Assembly: GCA_002205965.3 (NCBI GenBank)
Contig: NADL03000017.1
Location: forward strand, 620,001-684,000
Source of the DNA: Kappaphycus alvarezii
Lineage: Eukaryota > Rhodophyta > Florideophyceae > Gigartinales > Solieriaceae
Direction: 5' to 3'
Length of the DNA: 64,000 nucleotides
A program made the translations under genes and the position numbers. Below the pieces are notes generated by a model. The model was given only the letters and a program-made list of their open reading frames with translations, had not been told where the DNA came from and searched no databases. Shown here piece after piece: positions 1-11,278 of the stretch. Numbering within the stretch: the first letter of the stretch is position 1; each line of letters begins with the position of its first letter.

Positions 1-461
1 AATCTATTAGTTGGAAATGACGTTATAAAGTCTTTTCATAAAAAACGTAGGTAAGTAATGAATACTAACTGTTCCAAAATTACTCTATTCAGTGGAAACC
101 GTAGAAATTTCTCACCAAATGACTAGAAATAATAATCTCCTAATTGTTACGTACATTTAATTACGGTAAAAAGTACCGAATCTTACTTTTTTATAGCTCA
201 AAGGAACTCCTTACCAACTGCTCACAAAAATTCGGCCAATCTCAGTCCCCAAATTGTCATGGACTGCCTTGGCAGTAGCTAATTACGTCACCTACTTACA
301 TTGTTTACTCTCCCCAAGTGTGGCCGCCGTTGCAGCTCCTCCGATCGTCGGAACGTACTGTGTAAATAATTTGCTACCGGACGCCGCTTTTAGCGTCCCC
401 GCAAAAATCAAAAAACAGAGGTTTCATTGTTCTAGTTCTTCTAGTAAATTAGCTGGAGCAC

Positions 462-574
462 ACCGATGTTCGTTCAGATCGGATACAGTTTCCTATCCTT
501 TATTATATATTTTCCCCGCTACCTACGACGCGACGCTACCCGACGAACTGATCATGCAGTTCGACCATTGCGTG
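462..574 (+). repeat. Dispersed repeat fragment, copy 1
   Basis: About 110 bp here resemble 2335-2456. Both copies run from a CGTTCAG box through TTTCC and CCGCTACCTA to a shared block reading roughly CTACCCGA-GAACTGATCAT. Read in the plus frame, both copies encode similar peptides (LPDELIMQFDH here, LPEELIIQFNH in the other), so the repeat may derive from a coding part of an old element. I do not recognise the family. Seen directly; the coding origin is inference. Confidence 0.6.
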
Positions 575-2334
575 CGCCCAGAGGAGAAAACGCGCCACTC
601 GGATTCTTTTCATTATTCGGACACCTCACTTTTTATAAAAAGTCTTTCCTCCAAACTCTGAGGTTTTCTCACAGGAATACTTCAAGATGACCAGGTCTCC
701 AATTCGGGCTTTTTGTATAAACTTGGAGAACTCTTTTGGTTTACCAAAGTTCCGTAACATTATATTACTGTAGCCTACATCCTGGCGGGCTGCATGAACG
801 ATAAGTGCTTGCACTCTCACGTGTACATGTGCAATCTTGTAGGCATTAGCAGTGAATTAAGCAAATTGGTCATCTAAAACTTCACAAGACCCATTTTTCC
901 CGTAACCATTCTCCTTTCTCGCTTTTCTTGAGTCTGGATGCTTTATATTCTATTAAATAAGTGAAGTGAGCGCTATTCCTAGCATAATAAACTTTGGTGT
1001 CGAGTTTGACCGAAAGCGGGGTTTATTGGGAAGTTTTATCGAGAAAAACTTCAATGTTGGGAAGGGAAGGAAAAGCTAAATTACAGGAAAGGACTCTTTT
1101 CATGATGCTCGCTACACTAAAGAGAGGATTACAGGGGGACTGGATCGCTCGCCTGTTTGGTAAAAATGGGACAGTCTTTTGAATCGTTTATGAACCGCTC
1201 TGGTTTCCTTGTTTCATATTTTATGCTTGGCGCCGCGGTTACTGCAACTGGAGCGCACTGTTCAACGCAAAATTTAGAATCATACCACACTGTGATCAAG
1301 ACATTTGGTTACCTACGATAAGGTACCGACGTTACTTTCCAGCAATCATTACGACCAAATGGAACTGTCCAGGAAGGAAAGAGATATTTCAGTGGGAAGC
1401 ACAAATTATATGGATAAAAGGTGAACTTTTCCCAATGGTTTGGCTCTAGGGAGTTATATCCACTTTCCTGTCTCAGTTTCGGACTATACTGTGTTTCAAG
1501 AAAATAATGAGTTTGGTGTGCTGGAATTAAATATTGTAGTCAAGATCAGGAGTCTCAGCACGATTGAGAGATACCGTTTGGGCACTCTAACATGTGGGGT
1601 GTTTGATGGATAAAGGAAGTTGAGAGGTCGCTGATATATGCAGGGCTTTCGTGCCTTAGAAGAAGTCGTCGAACGGAAATTTATCCAGAGCGGACCAGTA
1701 TAGATATATCAAAATTTCAATTGATCTAATTATCGTAGAAACATTTTTGGTCGGGTGGGGGTCTTTGGATCGTAATTGAAGATAAACGGCGCTGGTCTGA
1801 GAAGAACTATCACAATTTCTTTCAAGTTAACCTTTCTTGGACATGTTTACATATGAGTTGGCAACCCTTGCGTGCGGGGGACGACAGCAACTTTCAGTGT
1901 ATGCGCAATCCTATACACGAGATTGGCTCAAGCCAGATACTGAAGCGGCGCCGTACTCTAGAAAGGTACAAGTAGCGACGTAAATCACGTATAGACGTGC
2001 AGTTCAGGGCTATTAACGCCAATAAGGGCAGTCTTGTGGCTTTTAATATTTCATTGAGTTATGATACTTTTAATAAAAACTTGTTCTTTAATAATTTTAT
2101 GTCGTTTCTTACAGTGGAACTAAATGTGCAAATATTATGTCATGTATCTTTTTGGAAGCTTGGTTGCTTCTTCTGTTTGTTGGTATCTTGTAATTTTTCT
2201 TACTCGTTCGAAAAACATTTGGTTGTCAGTGATAAAATTAATATTTTGTTTAGAGACCAATTGTTCTTCGTAGTTCTGCGAGTAAAGTGGCTGGAACCTA
2301 TCGTCGTTTGTTCAACTTGGCCCCTTCTGTCATT
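575..2334. other. Intergenic stretch without recognisable gene
   Basis: Only short, unconvincing open frames occur here. The longest, at 1997-2359, has the biased hydrophobic composition expected from T-rich non-coding DNA. I see no RNA gene, no tandem repeat and no element end. Confidence 0.5.
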
Positions 2335-2456
2335 CGCCGATCGTTCAGCTCGGCCATAGTTTCCTGCCCCTCATTATAGACATACTTTTCCCGCTACCTA
2401 TGCTCTGCGGCGCGACGCTACCCGAAGAACTGATCATACAGTTCAACCATCGCGTG
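2335..2456 (+). repeat. Dispersed repeat fragment, copy 2
   Basis: This is the partner of the repeat at 462-574, with scattered substitutions and a few small indels. It opens a clearly GC-rich stretch (about 2400-2720) in which the plus frame stays open for 94 codons, from an ATG at 2400 to about 2684. The peptide after the shared part is rich in Gly, Ala and Arg and matches nothing I know. The GC-rich tail is absent from copy 1, so either copy 1 is truncated or copy 2 lies next to unrelated sequence. Confidence 0.55.
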
Positions 2457-2748
2457 AACGCAAGTCCGCGCCGTGGCGTACCGATCACCTTATCAGGTCC
2501 CCAAGGTGAACAGGCTCTGCTCAGTATGAATAATGCAGGTAAGGGTACTCGGCAAATTAGACCCGTGACTTTGGGAAAGGGGTTGGCTCTAGTGCTGCGT
2601 GGGAGTGGTTGCCAGGTTCTGGCGCGCGCAGCTGCTGAGGCGCTCGGCGCGGGACCCCGCAAGGGACCTGTGCCGTGCCGCTGATTCCCCGCGCCGCCAC
2701 GCCTCTCGACGCCCATGGCATGTAGCAGACTAGAACTGCAACAGGCAA

Positions 2749-3385
2749 AGGGAATCCGACTGTTTACTTAAAACAAATCATTTCAAGGGCCGTGGTCGTT
2801 GTTGACGCAATGTGATTTCTCTAAATGTTAAAGTGAAGAGATTCAATCAAGCGCGTGTAAACAGCAGGAGTAAATATGACTCTCTTAACGTTGCGGTGGA
2901 AAGGCGAGTGCAAGCTCGCATTTATTTAAAGTGCCCTTCCTTACATCCATAAGGCTCAACAGAGGACAATATGAGCATACAGTCCGTTCGGGTAACCGAA
3001 AGAGTTACTAAACATAGGGAGCAATGCTGCAGAGCTAAGAGACTAGCTACGGATGCTTATAGTGCATTCTGTAATTGTCTGGTGCCACATGGGTGTGGTG
3101 TACATCTGCCAGTGATGATATCCATTTCCAGTCGGTTCGTCGGGCTAAATCCTGAAAAAATCTTCTGGTTTTGCCCCAGAACCAAATGTGCGTTTGAACG
3201 CCATTTTGCGGGGCCAAATTCCAGAATATCACCTTCCAGCAAGAGCGAGTCCCAGTTCGATTAGCTCTGAACAAAAAACACAAGAGAGGCGTTTTTTTAT
3301 TGTTGTAGTTGAAGGGCGCCTCTTCTCCTCCAAGTGCCCAACTCCAATCCTTTTTTCCTCTAACCATTTCCGTTGCAAGGTACCA
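2749..3385. other. Spacer upstream of the 3.4 kb gene relic
   Basis: No supported gene. An open frame runs into the downstream gene relic from 3188, but the first ATG that gives plausible protein is at 3386. The stretch could hold the promoter and leader of that gene. I see no clear TATA box in a convincing position. Confidence 0.4.
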
Positions 3386-4612
3386 ATGCGTATCGAGCGA
3401 ATAGCCAAGCAGACCGCCGAGGACTCCCGCAAGAAGGCGGCTGCGGAGAGGGCGGCATCACAGGTTGCAATGTGTCGCGATAATATTGCGTCCAAGTCCA
3501 ATTCGAATCAGCACGCGGAGGTGAGGTCGTTAGAGCAGCGAGGCAGAAAGTCCAGGCTGTCGGTCCATCGTGGCTCGGAGGCCGGGACGTCGAGTGCGAG
3601 GGCTGCCAAGCAGCTGCGCCGGTCGGGAGAGGGACCGTCCGATCAGCGGCCTTCCAAGCAACTACGCAACGCCGGATCAAGCAGTAGAGATGCGGATGTT
3701 GGTCGCGGCGACGGTAGTGGGGCAGGGCTGAGCTCGGGGGAGAACATTACAGAGCTGGAACCACACGAGATCGGGGAAATCGTCCAGCTAAAGATGCAAG
3801 TGCTACCGTCGTTTGTTCGTTCGTATTTGGTGATCGTTCAGCCGGAGCGGATGGTGCAGTCCTGGAAGAGGGTAAGTTGAATGCCTCACTCAACAAGAAT
3901 GGGGTTCACAATACTTTCTTCCCCTTCGATCGGAGGTGTATGAAACTTGACTCGTCCGGCACTGTTGTTCAAGAGCTGTGGAGACCTTCTGTTCTTTCAT
4001 CCAAATTCCGCCCGGAAGATGTTCCACGCTATGAGCCCGATGTTCGGTTTCGGGCCACCGAGCTCAAGGATGAAGACTCTGTCGATAAAAGGCTGATGGA
4101 CCATATGTTCGGCTTCCTCCGTGAGAACCCCGGTTTGCGTCTTGTCGTAGCTAGCCCCGGAGCCCGTCCGGATCCCCAATGTTCAAGCGCCATACGTGAA
4201 GACTTAAGGGCGGGTGAGGCAGGCCCAGCGGAGTGGGAACTGTCTTCTCGCCGCGCTTGCCGACGGCATTGATATTGTTCTCAGGCGAGAAGCGGCTCGA
4301 CGTTTTTTCGCCCAGGCTCAAGGCGTCGCGCTTAACTGTTCCCGTGTGAGCGAAGTGCCTGTAATACTGCGGAGACTTCGGGTGCGATTGGAAGCAAGGA
4401 AGTTGCCGAAAGGAATGAGCTCTAGGATGTCTCGTGACCCTTGCGGAACCCTGACCGCCGCCAAGAAGGGGGTCTTCATCGATTTCCTGGAAGGGCCGTC
4501 GGATCACAGCGTGGTAGTTGATGCCAACCAGCAGCTAGTCTGGGGTAACGTAGATCCCTGGCTGTTGCGTTCCTCCGCTCGGTCGGACTTTGAAACTCCG
4601 TGGAGTGGGTGA
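3386..4612 (+). pseudogene. Decayed gene; C-terminus resembles a Cys/His (OTU- or papain-like) protease
   Basis: The plus strand has three overlapping coding-like frames: 3386-3880, about 3733-4272 and 4214-4612. The ATG at 3386 opens an Ala/Arg/Lys-rich segment that begins MRIERIAKQTAEDSRKKAAA and looks like a charged helix, followed by a Ser/Arg-rich disordered stretch. The last segment has SGNCLLAALADGI followed about 85 residues later by PSDHSVVVDANQQLVW. This Cys-then-His arrangement is what OTU and papain-like proteases show around their catalytic residues. The match is by eye and partial, and no catalytic Asp or Asn was assigned. A GTAAGT at 3872 could be a splice donor, but no acceptor restores all frames, so small indels are the simpler reading. 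It is convergent with the LINE at 4.9-8.9 kb. It could be a host gene or part of an unrecognised element. Confidence 0.45.
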
Positions 4613-4898
4613 TGGGATGAGGCTAGTGGCGGCGGGCGCCCGCGAGCTCGTCCCGAGTTGTTAGAGAGTATTGCTTCCAACTTCTATGTGTCTCCTTGCT
4701 TGAGTCATCCTGTGCTTGCTGGTAAAATTCTGGTAACGAATCCAAGTGTCTAGCATTACAGTGTTACAGGTGCTGACCCTAGTATAGCGCGTGCCAATTT
4801 CCATGGTCAGTGTGGCATCTACCTTCATTGCTGTACATCCCCTGGCGGGCCTTTCCTTCGGGCCAGATTCTTAAAAATTTCAGTCTTCTGTTGACCAA

Positions 4899-6126
4899 TC
4901 ATGTGTAGGTCTTGGCGGGCCTATTGTGGGGCCAAATCCAAAAAATACTGCTTTTTCCCAGATCGTCGCTGAGGCGGACAAGAATCGGGCCAAGACCGCC
5001 GGCGGATTGTCTATATATACCGCGTCCTTTCTCCCTAGCGATCGCAGTCAATCGGAGTGTTTGTTTATCGCGATCGTTTTCTTCTGCATCCGGGCATTTC
5101 GTCCCAGCGTTCCTCAGTCGGAGTTGCGAGACCGTTCTGGGTGGCGTCTCCGTAGGGCGGTAAGCGAAGGGTCTGCCAGCACCCTCCGCAAAGGGTAAGT
5201 GCCGGAGGTGGAGCCCGGTCCCCGCTCTTATCGGAGGCAACGAATTGGGCGGTCGCGTCAGCTTCGGCTGCTGGTCTTGCTGCGGTCCGTGATGTCTTCT
5301 GCCTTGAGCTTTCGTGGCCGATTGGGCGGAATTCTCGTAGTGGAGTAAGCGACCGATCCGGCTACGTCTGTACGCCAGGTGAGGGTCTTCTGCGGGGTAC
5401 TGATTGTACCGGTACATCTGGAGGACTGGGCGCATGCGGCCCAACGATACAATGTCGAGAAGGTTCTGTAGGGTGTCGAAAATCGGATTCGCTGGTTCGA
5501 GCTCCTTATTCAGTCCGGAAAGAAGAGATTGGAACTCCGGGCGAGGAGGCACGCGGTTCAAGTATCACAGGGTCGCCGTTTGTTTGCACAGTTTGAGGAG
5601 GGCCCCGGAAGACTAGCTGGCCCTTTCCGTGTGTTGGTATCTTGCGGGTGTGACCAGCATTGGCTTCTTTGGAAATTCTCAATCGGATCCAATCTTGGAA
5701 AGCCGTGAGGAGTTCCATTGTATCTCCGGTTTGACCGTTCAGCTCAGCTGTGATGTGCTCTAGGGCGAGTGCCTCAAGAAGTGTGACCCAATTGCTTCAA
5801 TTCCTAGCGAAAGTGTTGGATTTATCTGCTCTGGCTTGTAACTTGGCCAGTTGCCGGGCGCCGAGCAAGTCTGTTCTCGTCATGAAAGGAGTGAGCCCGG
5901 CGAGCAGGAGGCCCCTCGCGAGATCCCTGGGTTCCGCAGTCGTGCGCAAGATCCACGAAGCGCCGGCTCGCATCAGTTTGTCTGCCCGAAGGAGGGCGGA
6001 AAGAGTTCTGAGCTGAACATAGAGAGCGTACTCGGCTTGAGACAAGACGAAATTTTTGAAGAGAGCCCGTCTCGCAGCATATTTGGAGTTCCAGCTGCTG
6101 CTGGTGCGGGAGATCGGCGATAGCAT
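4899..6126 (-). pseudogene. LINE ORF2, C-terminal region and 3' end
   Basis: The frame at 5797-6126 encodes an Arg/Leu/Ala-rich helical segment (AARRALFKNFVLSQAEYAL and TLSALLRADKLMRAGASWIL), as expected for the thumb and connector after a LINE reverse transcriptase. A further frame at 4899-5561 is open for 220 codons, but its composition is proline- and arginine-rich and it may be only partly coding. A possible Cys-rich tail (LCGGCW near 5190) lies in another frame. The assignment rests mainly on continuity with the reverse transcriptase. Confidence 0.5.
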
Positions 6127-6239
6127 ATTCCCCGCCTTGGTAATGCGCTAGATGAGCCCATGGTCGGAGACAACGAACGGAGTGATAGTGACTCCCAAGT
6201 ACACTGCCTGTCGGCGGAATCTGGGTAGCTGGCCATCTA

Positions 6240-7306
6240 TCTTGTAGTTATCTCTATCGATGGTGAGCACCACAAATTTCCCGGCATTCCACTCTATTCC
6301 TCCGAGTGAACCTACTCGCTGGCTTTTAGTAGTATCTGCTGCAGTGTTGCCGATGTGTCGGAGAGAACCATGACATTTTCCGCGAAGCAGATAGCTTCTC
6401 CATCGCCAGTAATGTTCATAGTTTCCAAGAAGGAATCCATGAAAATGTCGAAGAGGAGGGGGCTGAGTGGGTCTGCTTGTAGGACTCCGTATGTAGCTGT
6501 GTACGATCTGTCATTTTTTCTGCACCGAAGGAGAAGCGGGACTAGAAAACAGGCAATCTGACGTAAAAAACGCCGGAAAGGCGATTCCTGATCAATTCCA
6601 AAAGTTTCCGCCAGGGAACTCGATCGTAAGCTTGCCGGAGGTCCAGGGCCGCCGAAGGGCCCTGCTGCGCTCGATGCAGAAAGCTATCCACCTTTGCGAT
6701 GTTTATTTCCGTGCTAGGGCCTTGTATGAACCCAAATTGATTCGGTTGGACGGTGTCTCCGGCGCTGAACGCTCGATTTAGAGCTGCTGAGATGACGCGG
6801 CGGAGGACCATGAGCAACACAATTGGGCGGTAGTCCTTGAGGTCACCTGATGATTTACCCTTGGGGACTGGTACCAGTGTGCCCGACCGGAGCAGATACG
6901 GTACAAAACGAGTGCGTCCCACTGCTGCCCATAGGGCGGAAGTAGCTTGCACAAAAAGCGCAGGATCCAACTGCAACATCTCTCAACGAATGTGATCCGG
7001 TCCCGGTGCCTTGTCCTTCTTGCCGCTAGCGAGCGCGCTCTGGAGCTGACCAGTGAAAGCTGGCTGTAAAGTGAACGTCTCTAGGGCGATCGTATTGCCT
7101 GCTGTCGGCCAACTATTTGCCAAGAAATCCAGGTATGAGTCTGCGCCTGGGCTAATTTGGGGGCCTTTCGCTCGACTATCCAGCGCTAGAAGGCATTTTA
7201 CAGTTTGGTTTAGCACTGGGAGGTGGTTTGTGCCCAAGTCAAGATTTAATCTCTGCTGAAGATATTGAAGGTTTCGACGGAGCTCCTTCTTGATTTCACG
7301 GTCCAA
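6240..7306 (-). pseudogene. LINE ORF2, reverse transcriptase part
   Basis: Successive motifs on the minus strand are KKDKAPGPDHIR, TLVPVPKGKSSGDLKDYRPI, QFGFIQGPSTEINI, AALDLRQAYDRVPW (first catalytic Asp), GVLQADPLSPLLFDIF and AICFAENVMVLSDT. The last aligns with the catalytic F/Y-A-D-D box, but both Asp positions are altered (FAEN). GVLQADPLSPLLF would normally read GxPQGSPLSPLLF. The segment contains at least two frame changes. Order and spacing are typical of LINE reverse transcriptases. Enzymatic activity is excluded by the lost Asp residues. Confidence 0.85.
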
Positions 7307-7504
7307 GACGCGGGCCTTTCGGCGTTTTTCGGTGTGGGGACCGCAGTAGCTTCGATCGTGTCCTGTCCTTGCGGTCCAGAGCAGCTGACCAGCCCGGACG
7401 GAACCTTGATGGGCGGTGTTTGAGAAAGCCTGTCCAAGGGCGGAGAATTATCTCGGCCAGGAATCGAGAGACAGCTGCCAGCTCTTCCGAGTTGCTCGCT
7501 CGGT

Positions 7505-8252
7505 TCAACTGATCCACAACAGGTGGGATAAGTTAAAGTAGTCAGCGTATACACTTTTGCGACAGGTGCGGTTTTCGAGAAGTGATTTGGGGACATAGTC
7601 CAGCGAGGCGAGAGAAGAAAGCAGTATCTCCTTGCGGACTGTCGTATGGTCCGAAAGCCCTTCATTGTCCGATGTCCTCAGTGAACTCACTTGGAGGTTG
7701 CGTAGAAAGAGCAGATCGACAGTGCTAGTACCCTGTTGAGACGAGAATGTCGGGAAGGCTGGCGCCGGGATGGAGAAACCGTGTCGATGGGTGCGGTCGG
7801 AAGAAAAGCGCCTAGACTTGTTCGAAGAGCGGTCCCTGTTCTTGTGCATGGCATTCAAGTCCCTAAAGACGACTGCAGGGCCCTGAGCCAGGCGCAGAAT
7901 GTGATACCAGAAGTTCCGGAGGTCTTCGAGTGAGGGGTTCGGTCGCAGGGTATGCGCCGATCATGGGAATGGAGAAGGGGGAGAGCGTGATGAATTGAAA
8001 GACTGGTGTTTCCACCTGCACTAAAAGTCGTGCGGGGTTAAGGGGTACGAGGAAAGTGATGCCTCCGCCTCTACGGTGTCGGCCGGGGGTCAAGAGGGGC
8101 AGCCCGAAATCTTTGTGAAGTTGCGTAGCGACTCCGGAAATGGGCAGTCGTTCCAAGTCTCCATTAATAGGGGGGTGTCTGCCGTTGTTCCCAATTTGGC
8201 AACCTTGGGGGACTTGAACTGTGTCCAGCCCCTAATGTTCCATGTTGTGAGT
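7505..8252 (-). pseudogene. LINE ORF2, endonuclease part (APE type)
   Basis: The minus strand starts with LTTWNIRGW, the usual N-terminal strand of APE-type LINE endonucleases. It is followed by LLMETW, where the Glu matches the metal-binding catalytic residue. A glycine-rich RRGGGITFLV and then IPMIGAYPAT follow in a second frame. Near the end lie SSQQGTSTVDLLFLRN and EGLSDHTTVRKE, which match the conserved Ser-Gly-Asp box and the Ser-Asp-His box of this nuclease family. The enzyme nicks target DNA to prime reverse transcription. The motifs are well kept, but they fall in at least three frames, so this copy is not functional. Confidence 0.8.
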
Positions 8253-8253
8253 G

Positions 8254-8931
8254 TCAGTGAGAGACAACCTCTGCTTCACCCACAGGCTCTTCCAGGTAGT
8301 CTGCTCCAGATGGGGTGTCCGGAGCGGACTGGCTTCCCAAGTTGATAGCTCCTGTCGGGGTGTCGACTTGTGCAGCTTCGGACTTGCGCGAGCTAGATAC
8401 TTCCGTAGCGGTCACGGAACCGCTGTCGTCGGTAGAGGCTTTCTCCGAGTCGGCAGTGGAGGGCCCGGCTGCGGTGTCTTCTTGCGCGATCTTGCGCTGG
8501 GGCTTGATCGCGTTAGCGTGTGAAGGCTCTCCTGCCTGTAAGGCTTCTGCCTTCCCCTCGTACCAGGCCTTTGACACGGGCGAGGTTGTCTGTGCGGCAG
8601 CTCTGCTCTAGCGGCGGTAGCAGGCCTGAAGTTGGACCCTTTCGGAGTCCGTGTAGCTCCCAGACGGATTTAGCTCCGCTGGGTTGAACTTTGGAAGATG
8701 GCGGAAGCCGAGGAGCTTCATGCCAGGGACGAGACGGTCAGTGAGGTCCTCATGACACAGGATCTCAAGGGCCGCCGACCCCACAAAGGAGAGGTTCAGC
8801 ATCGCCCATTTGGGGGTGCTGACTTGGAGGGCCCTGCGAAGGGCGCCGATGAGACCTCTCCGGATTCCCTCAAAGTACATGGGGTCGGGCGCGGGCGGGC
8901 AAACGTTAAGGTGAAAAGAGGACATTGACAT
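8254..8931 (-). pseudogene. LINE ORF1-like protein, interrupted by an in-frame stop
   Basis: One frame from an ATG at 8931 reads 107 codons to a TAG near 8608, then continues in the same frame to 8254. The first part contains YFEGIRRGLIGALRRAL and a following WAMLNLSFVGSAALEIL segment, a compact folded-looking domain. The second part is Ser/Thr/Ala-rich and disordered-looking (residues such as TADSEKASTDDSGS). Its position directly before the endonuclease is where LINEs place ORF1, which usually encodes an RNA-binding protein. No zinc knuckle is visible, so the assignment rests on position. At about 226 codons it is short for ORF1, so the 5' end may be truncated. Upstream of the ATG the frame closes with a TGA. 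Confidence 0.6.
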
Positions 8932-8989
8932 TCAACCAGGCGATTTACTGCATGGGAGGTACCAATAAACCGAAGAGAAACCCTACTCA

Positions 8990-11190
8990 AGAAATCCCCC
9001 CATTTTTACTCTGAATGCAGATAGGAACATGAACAAGCGTCTGTTGCGTTGTTCACACCATCAATGTTGTAATTAACGTGGTAGAGCTGAAAATTGCAGA
9101 AACCCCGTTGCGCAAGATTCGTTACTGTGCAATATACATATTGCACTATAGCGTAAAAGGGAAAATGTTTTTTGTTTGTGTGAAACCGTCAAGTAAGTGG
9201 ATTCGAAGTACTTTTCTATATTGCTGACGTAGCGCCTCCGCTTTCATTCGCAAAGAAACCTAGAACACAGAACATCCTCCTCGATCAGCAAGGGGAGCAT
9301 GGAATAAGCCATGATGAAGAATGTGCTTCAAAGAAGACACCTGAAATAGTACAGAGTAAATGTTTTTCGCAAGTCCAAAATCGTGACCTTGATGTCAAAG
9401 GCAGTTGCCTTGTCCGTTCCTGTTGCGCAATGACTAGAGGAGGCTCTTACAAAGAGGGGCTCTCTTTCAAAAATGAAAAGCAATCTACATGCCGGATAAG
9501 CGAGCATACAGCCATAGCGATAGACGACCAGATAATGCAATAGCAGCGTCGCTCTACAAGAAGTTTGACAGACCAAAAACGCAGTTCTGCCTAGCTAACC
9601 AGAGAAAAATGTATTCGTGGCATAAATGTTATAAACTGCACAGCAACCCAGACGACACTTGTTACCTGCGGGACAGTTGAGCCAATGCCGAGCACATGCT
9701 GGTACGGGACCAACATAATACTTTAGCTCAAAGGGTACCTTTCTACCGGATCATCCCTCAAGGACAAATTATTTTCAGTGGCAAGTAATACTAAGGATGA
9801 AGCTATCCTCGAACTACCCGAGCCAGGACAAGTGTCATTCAAGTCATCAGAGTCGAGAAGACGCTACTAATTCTTCGTGCGAAAAAATGCGCTGCTGTCG
9901 ATGCTATCATTCAGCTGTAGAGAGGACGCGAGATTTTTGCCACAAGCTCGAAAGAGTGGCCCAGGTCGCGTTGGGAACACTTCCAAGTGGTTATTGACCT
10001 GGGGTGCCAGTCTGTGGAGCAGTGACAGTTCTGTAAATAGCGATTTCTGTGGAAACATATGCGTTGTGAAGCCTGTTTCGATGACTATTACTGCTTGAAG
10101 GGCAGAAGATTTGCGGTTGGAAACCGAACTCTTGTACTGGTGCACAATCTCTAGTAATGACGAAGAAGTGTAATGCATTCAGTATCTACTGAGTAAATAC
10201 ATACATACGTGGTGTACACTACAATATTTTACTGCGTCGATTAACAGTCATACTTGGCTTCATGGTTTCCAGCATACTAATTCGCGCTCATGCAATAGAG
10301 ACTTTACTGCATTAGTATCGGGGTCCAGTGCAGGAACCGATCGGTATGTTGCTAGCTAAGTGCTAACCGGGTGGTCCTCGTACCTTCTTGCTCCACCAAG
10401 GTTAAATATTGAATAATCCTTGCTCAAATATCTTGCATCATAGATGGAACCACTGTACAGAACAGTACATTATCAACATACAGTACAGTACTACATTACC
10501 AGTTAATGGTCACCAGTACCCACATCTTTGCCGGCCAGTTCCGTTGGGTTTACTGGCGAATTAGAGTGAATTCTTGAAGAGAGGAAACAACGATTACTCA
10601 GACATTCGAGGCCCAGCAATGATAAGCCGTGGTGCATTCAGAAACCAGATCCTATACACTTGCGTATATACCGTACATATATGAACTTCACGCCAGTTTC
10701 TACGGTAGTCTGAAATCAAAAACTAACTGGTAACCGACGAGTTTCCCTCGAAGAATACGCCAGTCAACCGTCCTATCTGTGAATGTTCGCAGAAGCGACT
10801 GCAGCTCGTCAGAGTAACACGCCTCTGATTCGTGAAGCGGCTGATCAATTTTTTGGAAAACAAACAAAAGAGAGCAATTGCATCGCTTGACAATCGCAGT
10901 AATTCAATTTACAATTCCTTTTAAGTGATTGTTGCTGGAAGGCGTATCGCGCAGCACTCCTAAGCATTCTGAAATCACTTCGCCCGTAGAGGTTTCACCA
11001 ACGCTCGCCCAAACTGCAAGATCATGTCTCATTGCTGGTTAACTAACACACGCCGCCTAGGGCTGCTTATAGAGCAGTGAACCATAACCAGACCGTAAAA
11101 ACAACAGCCTAGTTCTCATCTTTTTCCGCTATTCTCCGCTATGGACCTGCCTTTCTAACGTTCATTTCCACGCAGATCCTAGAAAATACC
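8990..11190. other. Gene-free spacer
   Basis: Several short open frames (for example 9489-9680 and 9867-10178) do not resemble proteins I know and have unremarkable composition. A cluster of GTAC palindromes lies at 10451-10492. I see nothing else. Confidence 0.45.
10451..10492. repeat. GTAC-palindrome cluster
   Basis: Four near-copies of the half-palindrome CTGTACAG or CAGTACAG fall within about 40 bp, ending in ACAGTACAGTACTAC. The same motif recurs in several spacers of this window. Confidence 0.6.
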
Positions 11191-11278
11191 GAACAAGGGT
11201 GGACGCCGATGTGTTCCGTTTCTGGACGCCGGTTTTGCGCTTGATTTCGATTGCCTTGAGGACGGCGCATCTGCCTTG

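Larger units (their letters stand above)
4899..8935 (-). mobile_element. Non-LTR retrotransposon (LINE) with APE endonuclease, decayed
   Basis: Reading leftwards, the minus strand carries an ORF1-like segment (8.93-8.25 kb), an apurinic-type endonuclease (8.25-7.5 kb), a LINE reverse transcriptase (7.3-6.24 kb) and a C-terminal region (6.13-4.9 kb). This order and the motifs are those of APE-type LINEs. The length of about 4 kb suggests a nearly complete copy, although neither end is sharply defined. I found no poly-A tail, tandem 3' repeat or target-site duplication. The coding region changes frame several times, so this copy cannot be autonomous. I cannot assign the clade by eye. Confidence 0.85.

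Noticed and set aside
3872-3975. Intron with a GTAAGT donor in the 3.4-4.6 kb gene relic
   Set aside because: The best acceptor after the polypyrimidine tract does not restore the frame, and a later one discards coding-like sequence. Indels explain the data more simply.
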